Shown: one piece after another, positions 34,901 through 44,210 of the stretch
Position numbering within the stretch: the stretch's first letter is position 1
Layout of the letters: each line of letters opens with the position of its first letter
From: Paenibacillus sp. J23TS9
GTDB lineage: Bacteria; Bacillota; Bacilli; Paenibacillales; Paenibacillaceae
Assembly (NCBI RefSeq): GCF_018403225.1
Contig: NZ_BOSG01000001.1
Span: 2,356,001 to 2,420,000, forward strand
Direction of reading: 5' to 3'
DNA length: 64,000 bases
Program-made: the position numbers and the translations under genes
The notes under the pieces: generated by a model
Databases searched by the model: none
The model's input: the letters and a program-made list of their open reading frames with translations, nothing else
What the model was told of the DNA's origin: nothing

Positions 34901-37900
34901 TCGGAAATGTTTCCGGCTTTATCCTCTGCCTGGATATACAGCTTATGGGCTCCGCCCATCATTCGGCCGGATGATGTCTTATAGGGCAGCTGAATCGGCT
35001 TGTCATCCAACTTCACCGTAATGTTGTCCAGTCCCGCATATACATCCTTGATGTCCGCATCAATATCAAACTCTCCGCGATACTCTTTACCTTCCTCAAC
35101 GGTTGGCTTTATCACGGGCGGCGTGTTGTCAACGATGACATTGGAGCTGATCTGCCCGGTACCATCAGAGATGCTTACTTGATGCGGCCCATCCTGCACC
35201 AAAGTAGTATCCCAAGCATAAGATTTAGCTTTCAAATGCTCCTGCTTCAGGTCAAAGTGGAATCCTATAAATTCGCTTTTACCAGCGGAATCGCCCATCT
35301 TGATTTGCTTTTCTTTCTCAGCATAGGCAGGGTCCCAAATTTCCGTACCATCCGCGAGCAGCAATCTCACATTTTTAATTTCAAAATCATCCTTATTCTC
35401 TTCCGGACGTTTATCGAAAGGCGATGTTTTCGAACCTGCCCGAATGTAAATGATGTTATCTCCTTGGGTCAATCGTTCAGAACGGATTGGAAAGGAGAGT
35501 GTCGTATATGTCGTTATCGGATCCATAAACGTATACAAAATCGACTTGTCCTCCAGCTCCGGAGGTCCCATCGTTACAGCATTTTTAAAATAATAGTCCA
35601 CATTGATGGCGTCAAAGACGAAATAAGCATCATTTTCAAGACCGGCAAAGGTATTGGCATCCGGCAGCCTTTTCCCGTCAAGACTTAAGCTGATTCCAGC
35701 TGTTCCCGCTGCTTCAGAGGTCCCTTTAATCGTATACTTACCTTTTAGAATCTCCTTGTCCTTCACATTCAGACGCAGCGGAGCATCGTTTAAGCCTCCG
35801 GTAACAGCCACTTTAACAGGCTTCGATTGCGTTTCGTTCGCACCATCAGAAACCACGTAATAATATTCAATATATTTGCGTCCGATTAACTCGGCAGAAG
35901 AAAGCTTGTAATGGTACATCATGTCATTGAAATCTTCCTTCAACGGATGCCCGGTGAATTCAGTCTGTTTGTCTGAACGGACATAGACTTCCACGGAGGT
36001 AATCTCATGATCGTCCTTTGCATCTGCTTTTAGCTCGAGTCCTTTCGACTGCTCCACTTCCGTTATACCCGTCAGATCCTGAATGGTAGGAGGGATACTG
36101 TCGACAATAACATGAACCGGATCGGCAGGGACCTGAGCAGAAGTAACAGAACCCGGTGATGGTGCTTCGATGCCTGAACCGGCTTTAATCATAACCGTGC
36201 TTCCGTTACGCGGATAGCTGTACCCGATAGCCTTGTCCTCTTTGGTTTCGTCACCATTGGTGCCGCCTTCGTATAGCAGATCTGCATCATAATAAGCTGA
36301 AGAGATTTCTTTGCCTGTATTCGTTTTGATGACGACAGCGCGTCTGCCGGAGTTTGCCATCCCATCGCTTTGAATGGTCTGGAGCGTTTCATCCGGAACC
36401 AGATTCGTTTTATAAAAGCTATTAAAATCATCTGCCTTATAGGCTGTATTGGCAGTGTTCTTCACCCAGAAGACAACGGACTGTTTCGAAGGAATAACAA
36501 AATCCGTTTTGGTGGAAGGCCATTCAACATCCGCTCCAGTGCCTTTGTCCGGATAACGGTAATAGATCTTATAATTTTTGAATGATACCGGCTGATCCGA
36601 ATTGTTGTACACCTCGATAAACTCATAAGCATCCGATGAAGTCGTTGGTACATTCGTCGTATTCGGAACCAATTCGGTTATGAGCAGTACGGGTGCTTTG
36701 GATGAATCAAAAGATTCCATGTTCACCTGAGAAGTAAACGGCTTGTCCAGCTGCCCCGCCTGAATCCGGTATTGAAGCGTCGGTTCAATCAGTGCGGCTG
36801 CCGGAATTGTGGCGGTGTAATCACCTGTATTTCCGGAATCCGTCATCGTTGTGACGTTGTATCTGGATTGGGATGGTGTCTTATATAGCAGCTTCACAGG
36901 CATTTTCGAGCCATCTGCATTTGTACCCGGATTAACCACCCGCGCCTTAATCTCAAGATCCTTTACATCTATGGAAGCAGCAGCTGTATGATTGATTACG
37001 GTTTGGTTCCCTGCTTCAACAACCAACGGAACAGCCTGGTCAGGATCGATAGTTCCAGGGGTTGCCGGCTGCTTTCCAGAGGAATCCATAACACTCATTA
37101 TGCTACTGCCAGCTGCAGGATGCTTGAAAAAGATTCCCATATTGGTTTTAACATGTGCGGGCTCATAAGAGGCTGTTATGACAGGCTCGTTGTTTTTGCC
37201 CCTAATTGTCAGGGTTCTGGCACTGCCGTTAGCCATGCCTCCTCCGCCCTGAATACGAAACAGGTTCACACCTTTAATCAGATTGCTCCCGAAATTCTGG
37301 TTGAAATGCTCCTCCGTTTCCTCATTGTTCTTTCCGTTCATTATCCAGAACACCACGGGCTGCCGGGCAGGAATGATGATATCCGCTCCCCCTTCGGGTG
37401 TCCACGGATCCTTGTTGTTATAAAAGAAGGAATAGTCCTTGAAATTCAGATCCTGGTCGGTGTTATTGTACACCTCTACGAATTCAAATGCGTCTGTATT
37501 GGTATCAGGCAGATCAGACGTATCTGGTACCATCTCGGTAATCAGCAATGCAGGCGCAGGTGATTCGGCGGATAATAAAGATTGCGGCACTTCCTCTCGG
37601 ATCGCAGTTGAATAGGATGCAGACTCGATAACCTTTGATTCTGAATCCAGAATCTCGATCGTGTAGTTCAGCTCACGGCCGATCAACAACTCACCCGGGA
37701 TTTCTCCTGCATATGTATCCAACTGCTGTGCTTCAGGTTTCAGCGTGACAGGAGGTTGTTCCTTTCCATCCACCGAGTAGCGGATTTGCCCGGTCCATGC
37801 TTGTCCATCACTATACACGCCTGCTGTGACCGAATAGTTCTTCTGCTCCGGGATCCACTCTACGGGCGTATGCTGCAGCCGAATGCCGCTTGGCTCTTTG

Positions 37901-38058
37901 CCCGTCGTTGTCTCTTGCTCTTTCTCCATCGTAGTTGTTGCCGGAGGCGACTCCGCGTGAACCTTTGAGATGAGAAGAGAGGGAGTTCCGGCCGTAAGCA
38001 TCATGCTGCTCAGCATGACGATCGACACACTCCGTTTGATTCTGTTTGTCCTGTTCAA
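31939..38058 (-). CDS. Giant S-layer-anchored protein: lamin-tail domains, metallophosphoesterase, SLH
   Basis: Secreted surface protein of 2039 residues. The signal peptide is cleaved near Ala35 (KVHA). Order: N-terminal Ig-like part; two lamin-tail domains (about 165-300, LLITEMVPDTSD, and 455-600, LLITELVPNTTN); Ig-like/bacterial repeats (650-760, 980-1060); a calcineurin-like phosphoesterase (1266-1500) with DTQYY, GDVVD, GNHD and GHYHD metal motifs; a fibronectin-like segment; a Gly/Ser/Pro linker near 1630-1660; and three SLH repeats (about 1864-1910, 1922-1968, 1987-2032) that bind pyruvylated wall polymer. TTG 38058 follows AAAGGAG at a long spacing. It is monocistronic. All catalytic motifs are intact; the substrate, perhaps nucleotides or phosphate esters, is unknown. 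Confidence 0.93.
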   Translation of the reverse strand: MNRTNRIKRSVSIVMLSSMMLTAGTPSLLISKVHAESPPATTTMEKEQETTTGKEPSGIRLQHTPVEWIPEQKNYSVTAGVYSDGQAWTGQIRYSVDGKEQPPVTLKPEAQQLDTYAGEIPGELLIGRELNYTIEILDSESKVIESASYSTAIREEVPQSLLSAESPAPALLITEMVPDTSDLPDTNTDAFEFVEVYNNTDQDLNFKDYSFFYNNKDPWTPEGGADIIIPARQPVVFWIMNGKNNEETEEHFNQNFGSNLIKGVNLFRIQGGGGMANGSARTLTIRGKNNEPVITASYEPAHVKTNMGIFFKHPAAGSSIMSVMDSSGKQPATPGTIDPDQAVPLVVEAGNQTVINHTAAASIDVKDLEIKARVVNPGTNADGSKMPVKLLYKTPSQSRYNVTTMTDSGNTGDYTATIPAAALIEPTLQYRIQAGQLDKPFTSQVNMESFDSSKAPVLLITELVPNTTNVPTTSSDAYEFIEVYNNSDQPVSFKNYKIYYRYPDKGTGADVEWPSTKTDFVIPSKQSVVFWVKNTANTAYKADDFNSFYKTNLVPDETLQTIQSDGMANSGRRAVVIKTNTGKEISSAYYDADLLYEGGTNGDETKEDKAIGYSYPRNGSTVMIKAGSGIEAPSPGSVTSAQVPADPVHVIVDSIPPTIQDLTGITEVEQSKGLELKADAKDDHEITSVEVYVRSDKQTEFTGHPLKEDFNDMMYHYKLSSAELIGRKYIEYYYVVSDGANETQSKPVKVAVTGGLNDAPLRLNVKDKEILKGKYTIKGTSEAAGTAGISLSLDGKRLPDANTFAGLENDAYFVFDAINVDYYFKNAVTMGPPELEDKSILYTFMDPITTYTTLSFPIRSERLTQGDNIIYIRAGSKTSPFDKRPEENKDDFEIKNVRLLLADGTEIWDPAYAEKEKQIKMGDSAGKSEFIGFHFDLKQEHLKAKSYAWDTTLVQDGPHQVSISDGTGQISSNVIVDNTPPVIKPTVEEGKEYRGEFDIDADIKDVYAGLDNITVKLDDKPIQLPYKTSSGRMMGGAHKLYIQAEDKAGNISEKTVNFNVPDENPLPPQLISPKQGQTDVGANANLTVKVQDPNQDPMKVTFYKGYKYDGNRAEGFTGYTNTSVTEPPKEMTPAGEKALTKEDYEKISVEDGKYLVNDSVEQFPYQRFEVKLDPSVKSTDRVEVNWKGKSLEGRKVSLYAWSQTKKQWEQLDHVIAGADDFELKAVVKAGDYMNGEVIDVMVQDEIAVLAADSGSKPTPESQDPYDFSFIWMSDTQYYSQSYPQIYQNIVKWVVDQKEKMNIKYVIHTGDVVDKSYQEYQWLEADKDMKVLENANIPYGVLAGNHDVDHQNNDYTKFKEYFGEERFKNNQVFGGSYDNNRGHYDLVSSNGNDFVIVYMGWGLGDKEIDWMNEIVAKYPERKAILCLHEYLLVSNNRAPIADQIFEKVIKPNKNVIAALSGHYHDAELKVDQLDDNGDGIPDRNVYQMLADYQGAAEGGLGYIRLMQFDMKNNKLHIKTYSPYLDDYNYYDPETEKGKDEFSLDLGLEPTTKRVATDYIGVRVYTDQQIGFQSNVKSGTEASATWNGLTPNGYDQWYVKAEDEYSGSILSDIWGFYTGKQTGEIHPEVPGGGESSGGGSGVVTPETPTVPVKPSPETGDGGMTLQLSAEGAYRADAKALDKAITSTSNGKVVIHLTGKNEQTGESAVYLPAASLKKAKDSQLSLIIVATGLTVTVPPAALPDSLDEADQLLLRIATSMNESIKQMMSSSIGTSKEYSHGGLVYTLRMAQVKGQNETPVTVFGGQVTLERSLTAEQQKQLQTDYAGVYLLQGGKPVYKGGSFGSSTVTFTADQPGSYAVLEYHKQFKDVQGSWAEEFITKLAAKHVIQGMTEEQFGPGKNVTRADFVTLAMRAASAELTSVSQEFKDVPAEAYYAAAVAQAAKLGIIQGSDGKFRPQDTISREEAAVIMMKVSDVLNGKERTGSVSTGFTDMNQVASWAKEAVERANKLGLMNGKGNHRFDPKGKVTRAEIAKMMYSLINS

Positions 38059-38218
38059 TGCAGCTTACATCTCCTTTACAAGTACATTGGATTTTTGACA
38101 TTTCTTACCCATTGTATATAGGATGTGTTCGCTGAATATTAGCGCAGGGTAAACGGATAGTTAATATCATTAATAGCATTAAATAATGGACAGGCGAATG
38201 ATAGCTTGAGATTTCTGA

Positions 38219-38252
38219 CAAAAAAAGACGGTTACCTTGTCAGATAACCGTC
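38219..38252 (-). terminator. Terminator of the PPOX flavoprotein gene
   Basis: GACGGTTA (38227-38234) / TAACCGTC (38245-38252), followed on the minus strand by a U run (A run to the left on plus). Confidence 0.88.
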
Positions 38253-38272
38253 CGGAATGATATTCTCTTGTA

Positions 38273-38902
38273 TTAATAAAGCCGCTTTTCATAACTCTCT
38301 GTCAATGACGCCCTTACTTCGCGGGTGGAAAGACGGAGTCTGCCGGCATGTTCCGCGATGATGGAGGCGGGATCCGGAAGCGATTCTCTGGAAGGCCAGC
38401 TATCCGGCTGCCACAACTTGGATCTTTTCAATGCCTTGGCACAGTGAATGTAACATTCCTCAACTTCTATACCAATACCCGCAGCAGGTACTTTTCCTTG
38501 TGCGGACATTCGCTCCATCAGATCCTTATCACGGATCACATATCCTCTCCCATTGATTCGCAGCGTCTCTTCCAGGCCCGGGATGACGAAAATGAGACCA
38601 ATATGCGGATTGATGAGAAGATTGCGGAGCGAATCATATCTACGGTTGCCCGGACGTTCCGGAAGTATGAGATGCTGATCATCCAATATGTACGCAAAAC
38701 CTGGGGCATCGCCACGTGGAGAACAATCGCATTCACCGCCTGCACCGCTCGTTGAAATAAAGACCAAAGGCGACAGGGCTATAAACTGCCGGCAGTTATG
38801 ATCCAAAGCAGCGATAACTTTATTGTTGGCCAGCTCCCCCGGTTTGCCAGCTAGCTGCTCCAATTCCTCTTCAGATTGTATGATATCCTTAAATACACTC
38901 AT
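38273..38902 (-). CDS. Pyridoxamine 5'-phosphate oxidase-family FMN flavoprotein
   Basis: PPOX-fold flavoprotein of 209 residues of the MSMEG_1061-like group. It has a split-barrel core with FIALSPLVFISTS, CDCSPRGDAPGFAYILD, LILPERPGNRRYDSLRNLL and IGLIFVIPGLEETLRINGRG. The CYIHCAKALKRSKLW segment near 165 is typical. It probably reduces or oxidises a small molecule with FMN (or F420-like chemistry in relatives); the physiological role is unknown. ATG 38902 follows GGAGGTGG. It is downstream of the MerR-type gene but separated from it by a terminator. Confidence 0.88.
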   Translation of the reverse strand: MSVFKDIIQSEEELEQLAGKPGELANNKVIAALDHNCRQFIALSPLVFISTSGAGGECDCSPRGDAPGFAYILDDQHLILPERPGNRRYDSLRNLLINPHIGLIFVIPGLEETLRINGRGYVIRDKDLMERMSAQGKVPAAGIGIEVEECYIHCAKALKRSKLWQPDSWPSRESLPDPASIIAEHAGRLRLSTREVRASLTESYEKRLY

Positions 38903-38964
38903 TTGGTAATCCACCTCCATCACCATTATAGTACGTGCCTATTAAGAAAATCATCATTTCGGAA

Positions 38965-39002
38965 AAAAGCCGGAGCTCTGAGGAAAGAGCTTCGGCTTTT
39001 TT
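38965..39002 (-). terminator. Terminator of the MerR-type gene
   Basis: 15-bp stem with one wobble pair, AAAAGCCGGAGCTCT (38965-38979) against 38986-39000, loop GAGGAA-like. A on the left and T on the right mean it may work in both directions. Confidence 0.88.
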
Positions 39003-39017
39003 GGTCAGCCGCAGAGA

Positions 39018-39758
39018 TTAGACTCTGCGGCTGTCCGCATATTCGGCCATGGCATCGCGCATGAATGCAGCGAGACCTTCTCCGAACTGATCAATATTCC
39101 GTGTAAAACGCTTATCATCCACATACATTTGACCCAACCCTTTAAAGGCTTCAAGTGAATAATTCCCCATCCGGTTCAGCATTTGAAACCACTCGCCTGT
39201 CGCTTGCTGCGCCTCATCCGAAGCCGGAGAACCATGCCGGAGCTGCGCAAGCTTCCGATAAATAGCATTCATCTCTTCTCCCAGCTGCCCTTGTTCTTTT
39301 TTGGACATCTTGTTCAATCTATCATTGGAATCGTCCACTGCTTTGTCCCCCCAACGTTCTCTGGCTTCCTGTTCATAGGGGTTGCTGCTAAAATCAAAGC
39401 CAGCGAATTTGTCCTGGTTCGTCATTCTGATCTCTCCTTTTTCATGCTTCATCGTCTTCTCCAAGGTTTCGATCATCCGCTCCAGCCGGACGCGCTTTTC
39501 CAGCAGCAGCTTATGGTGAAGCTCCATCACTTCCTGCCTTTTAAAATCCGGTCGGCTGACGATTTCACGAATTTGCTTCAGTGGGAAATCCAGTTCCCGG
39601 AAGAATAGAATCTGCTGCAGCAGCGTCAAATCCTCATCCGAATAAATCCGGTAACCGGCTTCTGTCGTCTGGCTAGGACACAGCAGGCCGATCTCATCGT
39701 AGTGATGAAGCGTACGTACGCTGATTCCAGCAAGCTCCGCGACTTCCTTAACCATCAT
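39018..39758 (-). CDS. MerR-family regulator with TipAS drug-binding domain
   Basis: Activator of 246 residues. The MerR winged helix (residues 1-70: VKEVAELAGISVRTLHHYDEIGLL) is followed by a dimerisation helix (about 75-110). A TipAS-type globin-like antibiotic-recognition domain (about 120-240: NPYEQEARERWGD) completes it. This architecture matches TipA, SkgA and B. subtilis Mta, which bind thiopeptides or other drugs and switch on efflux genes. ATG 39758 follows GGAGGAG. The promoter has the 19-base spacer of MerR-controlled promoters with ACGTTACGT at its centre, so it is autoregulated. Confidence 0.92.
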   Translation of the reverse strand: MMVKEVAELAGISVRTLHHYDEIGLLCPSQTTEAGYRIYSDEDLTLLQQILFFRELDFPLKQIREIVSRPDFKRQEVMELHHKLLLEKRVRLERMIETLEKTMKHEKGEIRMTNQDKFAGFDFSSNPYEQEARERWGDKAVDDSNDRLNKMSKKEQGQLGEEMNAIYRKLAQLRHGSPASDEAQQATGEWFQMLNRMGNYSLEAFKGLGQMYVDDKRFTRNIDQFGEGLAAFMRDAMAEYADSRRV

Positions 39759-39782
39759 GGATGCTCTCCTCCTTTCAACTTC

Positions 39783-39813
39783 ACTATAGAGAATGACGTA
39801 ACGTGAGAGTCAA
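39783..39813 (-). promoter_or_regulatory. MerR-type autoregulated promoter with 19-bp spacer
   Basis: Minus strand TTGACT (39808-39813), 19 bases, TATAGT (39783-39788). The palindromic core ACGTTACGT lies in the spacer, as in promoters untwisted by MerR/TipA activators. Confidence 0.75.
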
Positions 39814-39851
39814 CAGTCAATTCCTTAAACTTTTCACTAAATCAAAGAAGC

Positions 39852-40190
39852 TTATAACGAAGGCTTATCATCTTTGCTAGACGGCGAATGTAGACTCTCA
39901 TCCCACTCCCTGGTCTTCTCTTGTTCTTGATTCCAGTTTTCTTTTACCTGGTCCGAATACTTTAGTAATGACTTTTTGAAATCAGCAAGCACTAAATAAA
40001 TAATACCAACAACCAGCGATAAAATACTGAGCGTCAACAAGGGACCGCCTGATTTGGCCAATATCTCATGATAATAGTCCCAGCTCCATCCACTATTCGC
40101 GGGAAGCAGCATCACAGCTGTTAAATACCTGATTCCAAATAAAAATGCCGCAATTGCGACAAAAGCAACACCTGCACCTCTTCGGTTCAT
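39852..40190 (-). CDS. Small membrane protein of unknown function
   Basis: Protein of 112 residues with two hydrophobic helices (about 7-27 and 50-68) and a charged, Glu/Lys-rich C-terminal tail (about 70-112) that would lie in the cytoplasm. I do not recognise the family. ATG 40190 lies 9 bases after AGGAGG; an in-frame ATG 54 bases upstream has no ribosome site. It is a single gene, divergent from pepT and codirectional with the MerR-type gene. Confidence 0.7.
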   Translation of the reverse strand: MNRRGAGVAFVAIAAFLFGIRYLTAVMLLPANSGWSWDYYHEILAKSGGPLLTLSILSLVVGIIYLVLADFKKSLLKYSDQVKENWNQEQEKTREWDESLHSPSSKDDKPSL

Positions 40191-40417
40191 AAGTTCATAC
40201 CTCCTGTACATTTTCAGTGTTTTCATCCTGTTGAAACCATCCACTTATGTAATAAACGTCGTATATCCTGCTGATGTTTTAAAAGAAATATCCCTGATTA
40301 TACCATTTCCTGCCTGATAGCAGCCTCCCTGTGATTTTATGTTCTGTCCGTGATATCATAGAAATCAAACCGCAGTGTACATATGATTAGTAAAATACGA
40401 AAGGGAGCTGAACGAAT

Positions 40418-41653
40418 ATGAAACAGGAAATCATGGATCGCTTTATTTCCTATGCCAGAATTGAAACACAATCGAATGAGGACAGTCCCTCATGTCCTTC
40501 TACACCGGGCCAGTTAACACTGGCACGAAAGCTGGTTGAAGAGCTTAACGTGATCGGCATGCAGGAAGTCACCATGGATGAAAACGGTTATGTCATGGCA
40601 ACACTGCCGTCTAATACAGACCGAGATGTGCCAACCATCGGCTTCCTTGCCCATGTGGACACCGCTACGGACTTCACGGGAGCAGGAGTTAACCCGCAAA
40701 TCGTGGAAAATTATGATGGCGGTGACCTTGTCCTTAATTCCGGACTCAAGGTTGTGCTGTCTCCCAAGCAATTCCCCGAGCTGCCTGAATATAAAGGCCA
40801 TACGCTGATTACGACCGACGGAACCACGCTGCTTGGAGCCGATGACAAAGCCGGCATCGCCGAAATCATGACAGCCATGGCCTACCTGATTGCTCATCCG
40901 GAAATTAAACATGGAAAAATCCGTGTGGCATTTACTCCCGATGAAGAAATCGGCAGAGGCCCTGAGAAATTTGATGTAAAAGCATTCGATGCCACCTTCG
41001 CTTACACCATGGACGGAGGGCCTCTTGGGGAACTGGAATATGAAAGCTTCAACGCAGCCAAAGCCAGCATTACGATTAACGGCACGAATGTCCATCCCGG
41101 TACAGCTAAAAACAAAATGGTCAATTCCGTTAAAATCGCCATGGAGCTGAACGGCATGCTTCCAGCTGAGCAGGCACCTGAGCATACGGATGGTTATGAT
41201 GGTTTCTACCACCTCATGAGCCAAAATGGTGACACTGAACGCACAAGAATGGAATATATCATCCGTGATTTTGATAAAGCGGAATTCGAGAACAAGAAGC
41301 AAAACATGAAACGTATCGTACAGGAGCTCCAGGCCAAATACGGAGAAGAGCGGATTGTGCTGGAGATGCGTGACCAATATTATAATATGAAAGAAAAAAT
41401 CGAGCCTGTGAAAGAAATTGTAGATATCGCGTATGCTGCCATGGAAAGCCTGGGAATCAAGCCGATCGTCAAGCCGATCCGCGGCGGCACAGATGGTTCA
41501 CAGCTCTCCTATATGGGCCTGCCAACACCTAACATCTTTACTGGGGGCGAGAACTACCACGGTAAATTTGAATACATTTCGGTGGATAATATGCTGAAGT
41601 CGGTGCAGGTCATCGTGGAAATCGTTCAACGCTTTGAGCAGCGCGGCGCATGA
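40418..41653 (+). CDS. pepT: Peptidase T
   Basis: M20B tripeptide aminopeptidase of 411 residues, cytoplasmic, two zinc ions. Metal and catalytic motifs are intact: AHVDTA (His and catalytic Asp, near 79-81), GADDKAG (bridging Asp), PDEEIGRG (catalytic Glu and zinc Glu), MDGG, and the last His in GENYHGKFE. Its length equals that of E. coli and B. subtilis PepT. ATG 40418 follows AAAGGGAG. It overlaps the methyltransferase start by 4 bases (ATGA), so the two genes are coupled. Confidence 0.95.
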   Translation: MKQEIMDRFISYARIETQSNEDSPSCPSTPGQLTLARKLVEELNVIGMQEVTMDENGYVMATLPSNTDRDVPTIGFLAHVDTATDFTGAGVNPQIVENYDGGDLVLNSGLKVVLSPKQFPELPEYKGHTLITTDGTTLLGADDKAGIAEIMTAMAYLIAHPEIKHGKIRVAFTPDEEIGRGPEKFDVKAFDATFAYTMDGGPLGELEYESFNAAKASITINGTNVHPGTAKNKMVNSVKIAMELNGMLPAEQAPEHTDGYDGFYHLMSQNGDTERTRMEYIIRDFDKAEFENKKQNMKRIVQELQAKYGEERIVLEMRDQYYNMKEKIEPVKEIVDIAYAAMESLGIKPIVKPIRGGTDGSQLSYMGLPTPNIFTGGENYHGKFEYISVDNMLKSVQVIVEIVQRFEQRGA

Positions 41654-42486
41654 ACAATCTCCCTGAGGGCAACCGCCAAAGCAATATTGAGCGCTTCTCC
41701 GGCTATGAGGATACCTATGACCGGTACCGGCCCAGTGCACCACAAGAAGTTGTAAATATTCTGACTGGCTATCTCCAGCAGAAACCTGGCCTGGTCCTGG
41801 ATATCGGCTGCGGCACTGGCCTTTCCACATTTATCTGGGGGAACCATGCGCACAACATCGTTGGTGTGGAGCCTAATGACGATATGCGTGGTAAAGCCGA
41901 AGCCAAGCTGAACTCGCTGCATCTTCAAGAAGCTGATGGCAGCATCCGCTTCATGAGCGGTTATTCCAACCAGCTTGAATTTCCGGATGGAGCCGCTGAT
42001 TTGATTACCTGTTCCCAATCCTTCCACTGGATGGAGCCGGTCAGTACACTGGCCGAGGTGGCCCGAGTTCTGAGGCCGGGTGGCGTCTTCGCCGCATATG
42101 ACTGCGATTGGCCGCCAACCGCTTCATGGCAGTCCGAGAAAGCTTATGTAGAGCTTCTCGGCAATGCTGACAAGCTGCTCCAAGAGCGTCAGGATCAACA
42201 GGATCAAGCTCTGAAACGGAACAAGGAATCGCATCTGTCCAACATCCTTCACAGCGGATCTTTCCGCTATGCTCGGGAAATCGTTTTTCATAACCGGGAG
42301 CTTTGTGACGGAGAACGATACATCGGTCTTGCGCTAAGCCAAGGAGGTATCCAGTCCGTGTTGAAGCTTGGGTTACCCGATCTTGACGAAGAAATTCATC
42401 GGTTCAAAGAGCTGGTTAAGGAGCATTTCCAGGACCGTAAGCTTGAAGTGCTGTTCAGCTACAGGATGAGAATCGGGATCAAATAA
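41650..42486 (+). CDS. Class I SAM-dependent methyltransferase
   Basis: Methyltransferase of 278 residues. Motif I is [12 protein letters not shown] (residues 50-61), motif [10 protein letters not shown], with an [18 protein letters not shown] post-motif and [13 protein letters not shown]. The C-terminal half is family-specific and gives no substrate clue. It is translationally coupled to pepT through ATGA overlap. It ends before a strong bidirectional hairpin. Confidence 0.9.
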   Translation: MNNLPEGNRQSNIERFSGYEDTYDRYRPSAPQEVVNILTGYLQQKPGLVLDIGCGTGLSTFIWGNHAHNIVGVEPNDDMRGKAEAKLNSLHLQEADGSIRFMSGYSNQLEFPDGAADLITCSQSFHWMEPVSTLAEVARVLRPGGVFAAYDCDWPPTASWQSEKAYVELLGNADKLLQERQDQQDQALKRNKESHLSNILHSGSFRYAREIVFHNRELCDGERYIGLALSQGGIQSVLKLGLPDLDEEIHRFKELVKEHFQDRKLEVLFSYRMRIGIK

Positions 42487-42492
42487 AAAGAA

Positions 42493-42522
42493 GCGGGACA
42501 AGGATATGATACCTTGTCCCGC
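42493..42522. terminator. Bidirectional terminator
   Basis: Perfect 11-bp stem GCGGGACAAGG (42493-42503) / CCTTGTCCCGC (42512-42522), between the methyltransferase and the convergent glycerate kinase. Confidence 0.88.
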
Positions 42523-42563
42523 CATTTTATTTCAAATATCCTTTGAGAAGATCCAAAAAAATG

Positions 42564-43709
42564 CTACTTCATTGCCATCATTAACCGCATCACATTCTCC
42601 GAAGCCCGTTCCATATTTGTAGGCCCCTGCTGCAGTGCTTCCTCAAGCGTTGAAACTCCAGGCATAATACCAAAAATGGCATCAAACCCCTGTCCATACA
42701 ATGTTTCAATCCCATCCCCGATCCGGCCGGCAAATGCGATAACCGGTTTATTCAGCTTTTGCGCTATCATGGCTACGCCGAGAGGTGTCTTACCGAATTG
42801 AGTTTGATAGTCAATACTCCCTTCCCCTGTCCACACCATATCAGCTTGCTTCGCCTTCTCTTCAAGACCCGAATATTCGATGACCAGGTCGATCCCTTTT
42901 TTAAGAACACCGTTCAAAAACACCATCAACCCTGCACCCAGCCCCCCGGCGGCGCCTGCGCCCGGGACATTCGCAATATCCTTGTTCAGCTGGGATTTGA
43001 TCACATCCGCATAGTGCAGTAAATTGGCATCCAGCTCCGCTATCATCTCCGGTGTGGCACCTTTTTGTGGCCCAAACACTTGTGATGATCCCTCAGGTCC
43101 GCAGAGAGGATTGGTGACATCACACGCTATTTCAATCTGGACGTTTGCGATTCTCGGATCTAAACCACACAAGTCAATGCTGGATAATTTCCCTAGCTCG
43201 CCACCGCCAGGTCCAAGTTCCTTGCCGTCTTCATTTAGCAGCCTACCGCCCAATGCCTGAATCGCTCCGGCACCGCCATCATTGGTAGCACTGCCGCCAA
43301 TACCAATCAAGAGCTTGCCCACGCCGTGATCCAATGCCGCATGTATCAATTGTCCCGTTCCATAGGTCGAGGCCAGCATGGGATTACGCTCGGATACGGG
43401 CACGAGACCGATACCGCTTGCACTTGCCATCTCCAGAACAGCGGTCTTCCCGTCACCGGTAATTCCGTAAAATGCTTCTACTTGATTGCCTAATGGTCCC
43501 TTGACCATGTGCGAATGAATGATTCCGCCTGTCGCATCCACCAGTGACTGCATCGTTCCTTCCCCGCCGTCAGCCATCGGGACATGAACGCATCGGACCG
43601 ATGGATTCGCCTTGCGAATCCCACGTTCCATCGCTTCACAGGCCTGCTTGGCTGTCATGCTCTCCTTAAAGGAATCCGGAGCGAGCACAATAACCATCTC
43701 TTTATTCAT
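42564..43709 (-). CDS. glxK: Glycerate kinase
   Basis: Glycerate kinase type 1 (GlxK/GarK family) of 381 residues, phosphorylating D-glycerate, normally to 2-phosphoglycerate. It begins VIVLAPDSFKESMTAKQACE and includes PMADGGEGT, GIGGSATNDGGAG, GAGAAGGLGAGL and TGEGSIDYQTQFGK, all family hallmarks. It is a single gene without neighbouring glyoxylate or garD genes. It ends at the shared hairpin with the methyltransferase gene. Confidence 0.93.
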   Translation of the reverse strand: MNKEMVIVLAPDSFKESMTAKQACEAMERGIRKANPSVRCVHVPMADGGEGTMQSLVDATGGIIHSHMVKGPLGNQVEAFYGITGDGKTAVLEMASASGIGLVPVSERNPMLASTYGTGQLIHAALDHGVGKLLIGIGGSATNDGGAGAIQALGGRLLNEDGKELGPGGGELGKLSSIDLCGLDPRIANVQIEIACDVTNPLCGPEGSSQVFGPQKGATPEMIAELDANLLHYADVIKSQLNKDIANVPGAGAAGGLGAGLMVFLNGVLKKGIDLVIEYSGLEEKAKQADMVWTGEGSIDYQTQFGKTPLGVAMIAQKLNKPVIAFAGRIGDGIETLYGQGFDAIFGIMPGVSTLEEALQQGPTNMERASENVMRLMMAMK

Positions 43710-43763
43710 ACGGATTCCTCCTCACATGTACTTCCTTTATGGTTAGATCTAACTGATTATTCA

Positions 43764-44201
43764 CTATAACTTGGAAGTCCGCATTTTCCGAATAACCTGA
43801 TTGGTCACCTCTGACAGCAGCAGCCCGAGCGCAATAGCCCCCGACATCATAAAAGCCTCTGCACCGGATTGTACTGCCTCATTATACTGATTTTCCACAG
43901 CATTCCGCATAGCGTCGTAGGCCAATCCCCCCGGAACAAGCGGGATAATACCCGAGACACTGAATACGATGATAGGCGTACGATAAGTTTTCGCGAAAAT
44001 ATAGCTGATCATCGTGACACAATAGGCGGCAACCACTGTCGCAGTCAACCGCTGAACTCCGATATCCTGCAGCCAGATATACAGCACCCAGCCTACCATT
44101 CCTGCCAGTCCGCACTGGATGAGTGCCTTTTTCGGACAATTAAAAATCATGCCAAATGCGGCAGAAGCAATAAAACTGGTTACGATCTGTTCAATGTACA
44201 T
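43764..44201 (-). CDS. ThrE-like exporter, small subunit (YjjB type)
   Basis: Membrane protein of 145 residues with four to five helices, matching the C-terminal half of ThrE (threonine/serine exporter). The motif GIIPLVPGGLAYDAMR is diagnostic. It starts 9 bases after the large subunit, in the split form (YjjP/YjjB) common in bacteria. The partners are expected to assemble into one exporter; E. coli YjjPB exports succinate, so the substrate is open. Confidence 0.88.
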   Translation of the reverse strand: MYIEQIVTSFIASAAFGMIFNCPKKALIQCGLAGMVGWVLYIWLQDIGVQRLTATVVAAYCVTMISYIFAKTYRTPIIVFSVSGIIPLVPGGLAYDAMRNAVENQYNEAVQSGAEAFMMSGAIALGLLLSEVTNQVIRKMRTSKL

Positions 44202-44210
44202 AAAGTCCCC

